64,000 nt of DNA, taken from assembly GCF_019317285.1 (NCBI RefSeq), contig NZ_CP079218.1, forward strand, positions 2,852,001 through 2,916,000, written 5' to 3'. The stretch comes from Pedobacter sp. D749. GTDB lineage: Bacteria > Bacteroidota > Bacteroidia > Sphingobacteriales > Sphingobacteriaceae. Position numbers and translations under genes: made by a program. Under the pieces are notes generated by a model. That model was not told the origin of the DNA and made no database searches. It saw nothing but the letters and a program-made list of their open reading frames with translations. Below are positions 1-8,051 of this stretch, piece after piece (the stretch's first letter is position 1; every line of letters starts with the position of its first letter).

Positions 1-2118
1 ACCCTTTGTATGGGTATAACTTAATGAAAGGTTAAGCTTGTGGATATTCGCACTTAAAGTATAGGTATCATTAAACTGTGGCGTGAGCGATGGGTTGCCC
101 TGTTCAATGGTATACCGGTTAAGCAGTACCGTATAGGGTACAAGTTCATAATAAGGTGCGCGGTTAATGGTTGGCTTATATGAAATGGAAATATTGTTAT
201 CCTGGTTAAAATTATGCTGATAAAGAAATGTCGGAAAGAAATTGCTGTAATCTTGTTTGAAGTTACCCACAAAATCAGCCCGGGTATTTTCAATCCTTAA
301 ACCCATTTGTACCTTATCTTTCTTCCAGTCTTTGCTTAATATTCCGTAAACGGAAGCAATTGATTCCTTTAAATTGCTCTGATTGGAAAATATGGGGTTG
401 GATTCGAACTGTCCGTTGCGGTTGTCCTGATAATCTACACTCGTATTGGAATTGGTGTACTGAAATTTAAAACCGGCTTCGAGCTTCCATTGCTTTTTAA
501 ACTGATGGATATAATCAGTCTGTGCGATGTAAACATCAATAGCGGCCTTGTTCCTGTTTTGGTAGTGAGTGGGAATTCTGATGATATTGCCTGCTCCATC
601 ATAAAGCACGGAAGGAAAATCCTGGAAGAGGTTACGTTGCCATGGGGTAAATGTAGCCAGTACCAGGAGTTCATTTCTTCCTGAATCGGACAGAAGATGA
701 TAGTTAAAGTTATAGGTATAAGAGCTGGCGCGTTGGTTGAAGGTAGCATCAGTATACGATACCGAATCGATGGGGGTGTTTTTGCGACCAAAGGCATTCG
801 TTGTTGCCCATGGGCCTTTAAAATAAAAGATACCACCATTTGCAAGAAGCCCGATGCTCTGGTTTTTATCCAGTTGCAGTTCCGCACTTGCCTGGAAATT
901 ATAGAGGTTGTTATCCGTTATCCGGGACCAGTTGTTGGTTAAATAGTATAACGGATCGGTAGGATCCTGAAACCTTTCCGAACTTATACTGAAAATGTCG
1001 GTTCCCTTGGTAACACCGCCACTTGCATAAAGTGTTAGGTTTTTGCGTTTGTAAGTGGCCGAAGTGTTCAGATTAGCGGAAGCATATTTTCCGGTTGATC
1101 CATCAGTGCGGACATCGCCCGTAAAACCTTCAATCTGACTTTTTTTGGTGATAATATTAATCACAGCGCCAAAAGCAGCATCATATTTAGCCGAAGGTTG
1201 TGTAATTAATTCGATTTTAAGGATATTTCCTGCCGGCATGGTTTGCAGGATATTTTCCAACGCCGCATCGGGAACGGGTTTGCCGTCGATTAAAATCATG
1301 GTCCTTTTTCCCTGCAAACTCACTGTGTTATCTGCTGAGATCCGCACAAAAGGTGCCGATTTTAATACCTGGAGCGAATTGCCCACCGCCATGGCACTGT
1401 TGTCTACATTAAAAATCAGCCTGTCGCTTTTGGCTTCAACCAGGGGTTTGCTGGCTGTAATTTTAACTTCTTTTAAATTTTCGCCTGATGATTGAATCGA
1501 AATAGGGGCAATGTTTACCGGTGCATTACCGCCAACCGTAAAAGGCCTGGTGGTATAGGGGCTATAGCCCATAGGCGAAACCCTGATTTTATAAATGCCC
1601 GGTTTAACTGATGGAAAGGTGAATTTCCCATCAGGATCCGTTAACGAGTTGATCACAAAAGATGAATCGGCGGCTACGAGCAGGGTTACGGTGGTATACA
1701 CCAATGGCTTGGCATGTTCATCCAGCAACCGGCCGCTTACCTGGTCTTTTGCGACAGAATCTGCAATGCCAGGGTTAACGTTTTGCTTTACCGCTGCTGC
1801 GGTATTGGAAACTGCCGGGAAAATGGAGTAGTTTTTATCATCCACCTTATACCATGACAAATTAAGTGGTAAAATAACAGCATCTAAAATCTGTTTTAAA
1901 GGTTTGCCCGAAAAATTATTGGCCTGATAAAGCAACTGTTTCTGCTTAAGCTGACTTTCTTCGTATAAAAAATTGACTTTAAATGCTACGCTCAATTTAG
2001 CGAGTACCTGTGTTAAAGCTTGTGTTTCTTCTTGTTTTACCTGCTGGCCAAAAGTAAATGGCTTAAAAAACAGGACGCACACCAAGGCAATAAAGCTGAC
2101 TTTTAAGTTCTTTTTCAT
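1..2118 (-). CDS. TonB-dependent outer-membrane receptor, partial (cut by window start)
   Basis: The frame is open from the ATG at 2118 to the left edge, about 706 codons without a stop, so the C-terminus is missing. It begins with a signal peptide (MKKNLKVSFIALV...). An STN-like secretin/TonB short domain follows at roughly residues 30-90. Next is a carboxypeptidase-regulatory-like segment around residues 125-200 (VSGRLLDEHAKPLVYTTVTL). A plug region with ILIDGKPV and a long aromatic beta-barrel of the OMP_b-brl_3 type complete the visible part. Such proteins import ligands across the outer membrane using TonB energy. It lies 10 bp after a FecR gene and downstream of an ECF sigma gene, so FecIRA-like surface signalling is likely. 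The substrate cannot be read from the sequence. No SusD partner is visible, though one could lie beyond the left edge. Confidence 0.85.
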   Translation of the reverse strand, partial: MKKNLKVSFIALVCVLFFKPFTFGQQVKQEETQALTQVLAKLSVAFKVNFLYEESQLKQKQLLYQANNFSGKPLKQILDAVILPLNLSWYKVDDKNYSIFPAVSNTAAAVKQNVNPGIADSVAKDQVSGRLLDEHAKPLVYTTVTLLVAADSSFVINSLTDPDGKFTFPSVKPGIYKIRVSPMGYSPYTTRPFTVGGNAPVNIAPISIQSSGENLKEVKITASKPLVEAKSDRLIFNVDNSAMAVGNSLQVLKSAPFVRISADNTVSLQGKRTMILIDGKPVPDAALENILQTMPAGNILKIELITQPSAKYDAAFGAVINIITKKSQIEGFTGDVRTDGSTGKYASANLNTSATYKRKNLTLYASGGVTKGTDIFSISSERFQDPTDPLYYLTNNWSRITDNNLYNFQASAELQLDKNQSIGLLANGGIFYFKGPWATTNAFGRKNTPIDSVSYTDATFNQRASSYTYNFNYHLLSDSGRNELLVLATFTPWQRNLFQDFPSVLYDGAGNIIRIPTHYQNRNKAAIDVYIAQTDYIHQFKKQWKLEAGFKFQYTNSNTSVDYQDNRNGQFESNPIFSNQSNLKESIASVYGILSKDWKKDKVQMGLRIENTRADFVGNFKQDYSNFFPTFLYQHNFNQDNNISISYKPTINRAPYYELVPYTVLLNRYTIEQGNPSLTPQFNDTYTLSANIHKLNLSLSYTHTKG

Positions 2119-2128
2119 GATCTATGCC

Positions 2129-3154
2129 TTATTTAGATGTAACAATCAGTTCGTGTGTAGCTGCTTTCGGGGCAATATTGATGTTCAGGGTAACGCCAAT
2201 GGCTTTAAACAACACATCCCGGTCCTTTGCGCTTAAAGCACCTGATAATCTCTTTTCCAGAATCTTCGGATCGTCTACCACAACCTTATAGCCATAAATA
2301 TCTTCGAAATAATCGAATATTTTACCCACCGGAACATTGCGGAAGTACAATTTTCCATCTTTCCAGGAAGCATATTCGGCGACATTAATTGATTTTTTAA
2401 GTAGTTTACCGTTTGCATATTCAGCGATATCGCCAGGCGCTAAAATAAGCGGGTTGGTTTCACCGGTTTTTAAATTCAGACTGATTTTACCTTCTAAAAG
2501 GGCAATTTCAGTACGGCCTCTTCTGTCGTTTACGTTAAAGGAAGTTCCCAAAACTTCTACATTAACTGCTCCGGTATGTACAATGAAACGTTCGTGGTTT
2601 TGTATTTCACCAGTTTTATGGAGGTGATTTACTTTTAAAAAGGCTTCGCCCGAGATCCAAACCTCACGGATTTCATTCTTATTCCAGTTTTTATCATATT
2701 TAATCTGCGAGTTGGCGTTCAGGGTTACCATTGAACCATCAGGTAAAGTGATATTTCTCAATTGCCCATAAGGCGTTTCGATGTTTACTTTTTGGTTAAC
2801 CGAATATAATACGCCGATGCAGAACAGGATACCAGCCACAACCGCTGCCGCGGCATACCGGTACCAAATTGGGGAGATTTTAACTGTTTTTTTAACCGAA
2901 ACGGTTTTGGCAGCAATGTTTTGCCAAAGTTGTTTTTGCTCAGTTGTATCAAGGGCATCGGTTTCGAACCGTATCGATAACACGATTGCTCTTGCATCTG
3001 CAATTATCGGATCCAGGATGGGATAAGTATTCCGGACATCCTGCCAGAATAGTTCCGCTGTTTTATCAGGCTGAAGTACCCAGAGGATAAAGGTCTCATC
3101 ATTGATCAGGTCTGCTAAAGTATAAGCTTTGTAATCGCTTAGCTGTTTCTTCAT
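2129..3154 (-). CDS. FecR-family anti-sigma factor
   Basis: This is a membrane anti-sigma regulator that would relay signals from the outer-membrane receptor to the ECF sigma factor. The start chosen is the Met at 3154 (MKKQLSDYKAYTLADL), because FecR proteins of this group begin with a short cytosolic anti-sigma region. An upstream in-frame Met at 3184 would add ten residues. The cytosolic part contains the typical LFWQDVRNTYP stretch. A single transmembrane helix lies near residues 98-120 (YAAAAVVAGILFCIGVLYSV). The periplasmic FecR domain follows (ETPYGQLRNITLPDGSMVTLNANS...) and the protein ends in a DUF4974-like STN fold (YFEDIYGYKVVVDDP). It is sandwiched between the sigma gene and the receptor on the same strand. 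Confidence 0.9.
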   Translation of the reverse strand: MKKQLSDYKAYTLADLINDETFILWVLQPDKTAELFWQDVRNTYPILDPIIADARAIVLSIRFETDALDTTEQKQLWQNIAAKTVSVKKTVKISPIWYRYAAAAVVAGILFCIGVLYSVNQKVNIETPYGQLRNITLPDGSMVTLNANSQIKYDKNWNKNEIREVWISGEAFLKVNHLHKTGEIQNHERFIVHTGAVNVEVLGTSFNVNDRRGRTEIALLEGKISLNLKTGETNPLILAPGDIAEYANGKLLKKSINVAEYASWKDGKLYFRNVPVGKIFDYFEDIYGYKVVVDDPKILEKRLSGALSAKDRDVLFKAIGVTLNINIAPKAATHELIVTSK

Positions 3155-3246
3155 TGTTCTTGATTTTGATCCTATTAGCAGCAACAGCGTTTTTTTACCC
3201 CATCAAAATAGATGAAAAATCTTAATTTGTTTTATTTACCTGATTA

Positions 3247-3939
3247 TCAGTTTAGTAATTTTAAATGAAGCAGTGCGTAAAGCAATAATAAATCATCTTT
3301 AGAAAGGTTATTCCTCAGGTAATCTAAAGAACGGGCCATGATTTTATAACCCGCCTTTACCGTAATCCCCATCACTTCGGCAATTTCTTCGTAACTCAAT
3401 TGCTCATGAAATTTAAGGAAGATGGCTTCTCTTTGCCGTGCCGTAAGTTTAGCCAGGGCATTTTGAAGCTGCCCGCTCACCTGCAGCTGCCTTTCATTAG
3501 CGATGATGGTTTCCTCTATATTTAAAACCGCAAAGAACTGATAGTTTTCTGTTTCCTCGTAAGTTTCATTTTTGCTTAGCTGAAAGGTCTTTTTAAAAAT
3601 GGCATGCCTGAAAGATTTGTAGAGGTAATTTTTAATATGTGCGGGATTTCCGACAGACTTTCTTCTCGTCCACAGCCCTACAAAAAGATCCTGTATACAT
3701 TCTTTGATAAGGTCTTTATCTTTGGTAAACTTCGATCCATAATTATACAAACCTGCCGAATAGGTTTTGTAGAGGGATTCGAAAGCCGACTCATTACCAT
3801 TTTTGAAATTTTTCCAGTTTAGGGATTCGTTGTTCGGATTATGGTTGTTGTGAATTTGCAAAATATCGGTCTGAATAAATTTAAGTTCCGGGAATGAACA
3901 AGTTTCGTCTGCCTCACACAAATTAAGACAGCCAAACAT
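3247..3939 (-). CDS. ECF RNA polymerase sigma factor (FecI-like, Bacteroidetes type)
   Basis: This is a sigma-70 family extracytoplasmic-function factor. Region 2 is recognisable as AFESLYKTYSAGLYNYGSKF followed by KECIQDLFVGLWTRR. Region 4 carries a helix-turn-helix in LTARQREAIFLKFHEQLSYE and EEIAEVMGITVKAGYKIM. At 230 residues it has about 45 residues more than usual ahead of region 2, and there is no internal Met before it. Either the N-terminus is really extended or translation starts at a non-ATG codon near the NESLNWKNF stretch. It heads the cassette sigma - FecR - receptor and presumably drives that cassette's transcription. Confidence 0.88.
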   Translation of the reverse strand: MFGCLNLCEADETCSFPELKFIQTDILQIHNNHNPNNESLNWKNFKNGNESAFESLYKTYSAGLYNYGSKFTKDKDLIKECIQDLFVGLWTRRKSVGNPAHIKNYLYKSFRHAIFKKTFQLSKNETYEETENYQFFAVLNIEETIIANERQLQVSGQLQNALAKLTARQREAIFLKFHEQLSYEEIAEVMGITVKAGYKIMARSLDYLRNNLSKDDLLLLYALLHLKLLN

Positions 3940-4385
3940 AAGTAAATTCTTTTAAACGTATATTCTGGTTAAATAATCATAGTTAGATTTATTAACTTTT
4001 TTTTATAGCAATCTGCTCCCTACCCAATAAACCGTGGTCAATCGCTCCCTTCTCGCGGAAAATATTTTTCTTGTAACACGCTATTTACTAATGAACTTGC
4101 AGATAATTAAAAATTAATACACGGGCTCAAATTAATTGGTTTGTACACTTATGGAATGAAATCAAATAACAGAATAGTCGATAAATTAAAATTTTCAAGC
4201 CAAAAGTTAGAAACATCTTTTCGTGACTTTGGTTTGTTATAACCTCAGGCAGATAAACAAAAAGATCATCCTACAGTAGCTGGTTTTGGAACTTTAGCAT
4301 TAAATTAGCCTATCATTTGGACGCAGCACTAAGTGTATAAATACTATAATAGTCAATCATTCTAAATACATCGATTCAATAAATC
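3940..4385. other. Intergenic region between divergent units, with a decayed ORF
   Basis: These 446 bases separate the sigma gene (minus) from the VgrG-like gene (plus). The left half is very AT-rich, with no clear promoter box that I could fix. The right half holds the coding-like relic listed at 4156-4340. Confidence 0.5.
4156..4340 (+). pseudogene. Possible decayed small gene
   Basis: An ATG at 4156 opens a protein-like reading (MKSNNRIVDKLKFSSQKLE, then TSFRDFGLL) that hits TAA at 4240. The same frame continues sensibly as PQADKQKDHPTVAGFGTLAL to a TAG at 4306. After a shift of frame the text reads AYHLDAALSV and ends in TAA at 4340. One stop and one frameshift in an otherwise plausible 60-residue protein suggest a relic. 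I do not recognise the family. It could be chance, given the short length. Confidence 0.3.
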
Positions 4386-5312
4386 ATGGAGATCAAAAAT
4401 TTAAAGATCATGGTTGGCAAGGAGGTAATTGAAAATCACGGCACCTTACAATTACAACAACTCAAAGGAAATAACTTTTCTTATCAGTTGCCGCTAAAAT
4501 CAAATGATCCTTTTTTAGCTGATCAAAATCATTTGGCTGGAAAGCACATCTACATCTGGATTACATCCATTGACGGTCAAAAAAACTTCCTGATCGGCAT
4601 GGTTCGCCAAATTACAACTGTCCGGCATTCTTACGATTCAGGAGAAATTATATTAAGCGGTGAAGTTAAAAAACTGATTTACGTTTTATCTCTGCTCACC
4701 AATTATCGGCTAACCTTGACTTTAGCTATAGTAATACCCTTTGTTTTTTTATCAGTACTAACTTCTCTGTTTATTGATCAAAAACATAACCTGGTTGAAA
4801 AGACCGGCACGGTAACAGCATTTTCCAAACGGAGCGGCGGTGCACGTTCGCCCTCCAAATATAAATTTCAATTGCAGGAATTTAAAGCGCACTTTGAGCG
4901 CCCTTATGAGGGCTTAATCCGTTTTACCGCACTAAACATTGAGGATGAAATTTATACGAAACCTTCGCAAGATTACCCGTACAATTTGAAGCAGGTGCTT
5001 AAGCCTGAAGATCAAAGAAAATTTTCCTGGTATATGGAAAATCATGATTTGCACAAATTAAATACAGCGGGTGTTACCTTACCTTACGTATACCTGCATG
5101 CCGTTAATGAGAAAAGCGATGCGCTTTTTCTTCATGATCTCTACAATTACGTTTTCGATAAATATAATATAATGGACTATTTATTTCTATCTTATTTCTC
5201 TACCACAGCCTTTTTAATGGTGGGTGTTGCTATAAAGAGAGGTAAAAATCTGTTTTGGAAAGTCTATTACGGTTTTATTTTGATCACCTTTTTTATATTA
5301 TTTATCATTTAG
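4386..5312 (+). CDS. Membrane protein with VgrG-like N-terminal domain
   Basis: This 308-residue protein is not an assigned family member that I know. Residues 1-100 read like the first beta-barrel domain of Bacteroidetes VgrG/phage gp27 proteins: LQLQQLKGNNFSYQLPLKSN, then HLAGKHIYIWI, then FLIGMVRQITTVRH and SGEIILSGE. These match the family habit of a compact domain ending in F-x-G-x-V-x-x-I ... G-(E/D)-I-x-x-x-G. The rest of VgrG (spike, OB fold, beta-helix) is absent. A transmembrane helix follows at about 107-130, then a soluble stretch of about 130 residues, and two more helices at about 264-283 and 291-308. No secretion apparatus genes are in the window. The domain match is by eye; the function is unknown. 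Confidence 0.6.
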   Translation: MEIKNLKIMVGKEVIENHGTLQLQQLKGNNFSYQLPLKSNDPFLADQNHLAGKHIYIWITSIDGQKNFLIGMVRQITTVRHSYDSGEIILSGEVKKLIYVLSLLTNYRLTLTLAIVIPFVFLSVLTSLFIDQKHNLVEKTGTVTAFSKRSGGARSPSKYKFQLQEFKAHFERPYEGLIRFTALNIEDEIYTKPSQDYPYNLKQVLKPEDQRKFSWYMENHDLHKLNTAGVTLPYVYLHAVNEKSDALFLHDLYNYVFDKYNIMDYLFLSYFSTTAFLMVGVAIKRGKNLFWKVYYGFILITFFILFII

Positions 5313-5429
5313 ACAACCTGAAACGCCAATATTAATTTACGCTAATATTTAATCACAATGATGTATGGCACCTGATGCCACTGATAAAACAAAGCGGGCA
5401 CGGCTTGTCTGATACAAGCAACTTGACGC

Positions 5430-6185
5430 TTATACCTGCCAGGATTTAGAAGCGGACAGCTCACTGCGTCGCTTAGCCTGACTCCATCGTTCCACCAATG
5501 TTTGGTACACAGCCTTAAGCTCGTCAACGTCATTGGGAATGAATGGCAAAAAAATCACCTGATTAGCTACTGTTGTGATTCGGATCATATCACCATTCCA
5601 AAAATTTTTCTCAATTACAATCGCATCCATTTCATTGTAATTCAGTGAAACAATCTTTTTTATGAAATACATCGAAACAATAGAAGCACCCCGCCCGCGA
5701 CCAACTCTACTCACATCGACAGGCATATATTCAATACCGGTAATATCAAACCTCAATTGCACGACTTCATTTCTCCTCATCCATAAGCGGATGCCCTTAT
5801 AAAGAACAAACCAAAAAAAAGGAAGAGAAATCAATAGTGGGTAAATTTCAGGGTTGGTCCATTTGAATACCTGCAAAAAACCAACAAAAAACATGGCAAC
5901 CACCATACCAGGAATTAAGACCATCATCCCGCTAAAAAGAATGACCTTTTCAGGTGAGATCAAAATATCAAGTGACTGCTCATTATCATAATCGTAAACT
6001 GGTAAATTGCTCCGGTCTTCTCCGAATAATTTGTAGAAAATAAAGATGAGTATGATACTGAAAATAACATAAAAGGCAATCTGCAGTTCAACAAAATCCG
6101 AACCGATCAGGTTTGGTATAAAAGTAAAACCGATTGCACCTAAACAAAATGCGGCAACAATTTTTATAAGGCGAATTATATTCAT
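5430..6185 (-). CDS. Membrane protein with C-terminal PH-like domain, unknown function
   Basis: This 251-residue protein has four predicted membrane helices, near residues 5-25, 34-52, 78-102 and 113-130. A soluble C-terminal domain of about 110 residues follows (VQLRFDITGIEYMPVDVSR ... VIEKNFWNGDMIRITTVANQ). Its alternating strand pattern resembles the small PH-like domains found at the end of bacterial membrane proteins, but this is a shape impression only. The start codon lies 3 bp after the stop of the DKNYY gene upstream, so the two are almost certainly co-transcribed. It converges on the VgrG-like gene across 117 bp. Confidence 0.7.
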   Translation of the reverse strand: MNIIRLIKIVAAFCLGAIGFTFIPNLIGSDFVELQIAFYVIFSIILIFIFYKLFGEDRSNLPVYDYDNEQSLDILISPEKVILFSGMMVLIPGMVVAMFFVGFLQVFKWTNPEIYPLLISLPFFWFVLYKGIRLWMRRNEVVQLRFDITGIEYMPVDVSRVGRGRGASIVSMYFIKKIVSLNYNEMDAIVIEKNFWNGDMIRITTVANQVIFLPFIPNDVDELKAVYQTLVERWSQAKRRSELSASKSWQV

Positions 6186-6188
6186 ACT

Positions 6189-7775
6189 TTAATTCAAGCA
6201 CATGTAATTTGCAGGGTTAGTTATTTTTGATTTCGGTTTCATCCACATTCTTTTTTCATTACCTCTCTCCCTTTTTAATTCCTGATTTTTGATACGAAGA
6301 GGCTTCATATTTACACCCAATTTCCTAAGTATCCATAATAATACTTGAATACCGATAAAAGAAGCTACAATAATCCATAATATCCCTCCAAACCCGCTTG
6401 AAAATTTCGTCTTAATTTCAACCAGTTCTGTGCGTTTCACTTTAATCATATGATCCGTATCAACGAGATTACGAATGTCGTCTGTACGAATTTGCGGGGC
6501 AAACAGGGCGGCAACTGTAGACTGATCATGAATACGGTAAATGGCCTGAGGGATTAGTTGAGAATAACCAAGCTGATCAAAGTAATAATAAGTGTTTTCA
6601 TTTTTCCATACGGAGCCATAACTGCCGCCAACCATGCCTATTTTTTGCCAGCTTCCTTTAGTGGGTTCATCCAACCTGTAAATATGGGTTGACTCGGATT
6701 TAAGTCCCGGACTTTTATTCCTTCCCCAGACCTGACTGACCTCAGTGTAAAGAATTTGATGACCATCTGAGAAAATCAGCGGTGCAATTTCTTTGAAATT
6801 GCCTTTATTGAAGGGATTGTCCCTGATTCTCAAAACTTTCTTTTCTTTCTTATCAAAGTAAAAAATCCCATCCTTGCTTAGGAATAAAGAATGATAAACA
6901 TGTGCCCCGTTTAGAGACAATACCCGATAAGGGCTGTGCTGCTTGTCGAAGGCTATATCATTAACATAGACCATACCTTGTTTGGGATCTATAAGATAAT
7001 CCTCCTGGTTTTGAGCGTCAATAACTATGGCATGTAAATCAGGATGGTCTTGAAGTGGCAATCGGGTATTTTTGTAATACACATATTGGCCATCTGCCAG
7101 GTAGTTTTGATTTTCACGAATATCTCCATCATTGTACCATTCTGAGATTTGTCTGAGGCCCGTAGCGTGTGCCTGAGGAAGAATTTTACCCTCGTAGTAA
7201 GCTAAGTTTCCGTTAGTCGCAACTTCCGTTTTCAAAATGGCACGATAAGGAACTGAACTGGTTTTAAGTGTTGAGAGCGGGTAAATATAGGTCTGGGGCT
7301 TGTCTCCTATCCCAAGTCCATATAAACTCATCTGACCTAATTCTGAGAAAATTGATAAATCCTCATTTCTCACACTCATTGAAGCACAGTAACAGGTTTG
7401 CTTTCCATCGGTAAAGTAATCATTGCCGATCGCTCTGGCTGTAGCCGGATTGAAATCTTTAACAATCAGGTTGCCGCAGTATGCATGATTTTTATCTATA
7501 GCAAAATGTTGATTTTGATGGCTGTCGTCAACCAGTCTGAAACTATTGGCATCAGCCTCCTTAACTAAATAGTCTCCATTACTGGGCACAGATGCATATA
7601 CCTGTTTCTGATACAGGGTAAATACCCCACCTATTTTCTGTCCTTTATTATATATTACATTACTATCCGGCCCCCTGGTTTCTGAAAAAAGAATAAATAT
7701 CGAAAATGTTATGATAAAAATTAATAAAACAATGAATGCCGTTTTCCCGACACGCTTATTAATACTTAGGTTCAT
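6189..7775 (-). CDS. DKNYY-family membrane-anchored protein
   Basis: The protein has 528 residues. An N-terminal membrane helix lies near residues 13-31 and a second one close to the C-terminus (GGILWIIVASFIGIQVLLWI). Between them are repeated units built around aspartate, lysine and paired tyrosines: FAIDKNHAYCGN, YVYYKNTRLPLQDHPD, YHSLFLSKDGIFYFDKKEKK, TYYYFDQLGYSQL. This is the pattern of the DKNYY family, whose biochemical role is not established. The topology suggests a large extracytoplasmic repeat domain tethered at both ends. It is the first gene of a two-gene unit with 5430-6185. The C-terminal tail (residues about 495-528) is basic and cytosolic by prediction. Confidence 0.75.
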   Translation of the reverse strand: MNLSINKRVGKTAFIVLLIFIITFSIFILFSETRGPDSNVIYNKGQKIGGVFTLYQKQVYASVPSNGDYLVKEADANSFRLVDDSHQNQHFAIDKNHAYCGNLIVKDFNPATARAIGNDYFTDGKQTCYCASMSVRNEDLSIFSELGQMSLYGLGIGDKPQTYIYPLSTLKTSSVPYRAILKTEVATNGNLAYYEGKILPQAHATGLRQISEWYNDGDIRENQNYLADGQYVYYKNTRLPLQDHPDLHAIVIDAQNQEDYLIDPKQGMVYVNDIAFDKQHSPYRVLSLNGAHVYHSLFLSKDGIFYFDKKEKKVLRIRDNPFNKGNFKEIAPLIFSDGHQILYTEVSQVWGRNKSPGLKSESTHIYRLDEPTKGSWQKIGMVGGSYGSVWKNENTYYYFDQLGYSQLIPQAIYRIHDQSTVAALFAPQIRTDDIRNLVDTDHMIKVKRTELVEIKTKFSSGFGGILWIIVASFIGIQVLLWILRKLGVNMKPLRIKNQELKRERGNEKRMWMKPKSKITNPANYMCLN

Positions 7776-8051
7776 TTTTTAGGTTATGGAGTAAGAGACG
7801 AAAAAATAGGACATTTCTTAAAAACTGTGTTTTATGCCAATCAACAAGTTATTGTCAGGTACAACAACAGAATTGATAGAATGTTTAAGCTGTGCAATTA
7901 AGAATTAATAGCAGTTGGAGCATTTAAATATCCACATAAAAATAAACCCAAAAATTTGGCGTAATTCCTATCTTTTAACCTTAACAATATAATTAGCGAA
8001 TTATTCTTCCAAATTACCTGTCTTTTTTCATTTCCTATTGGTATTCAGGCC

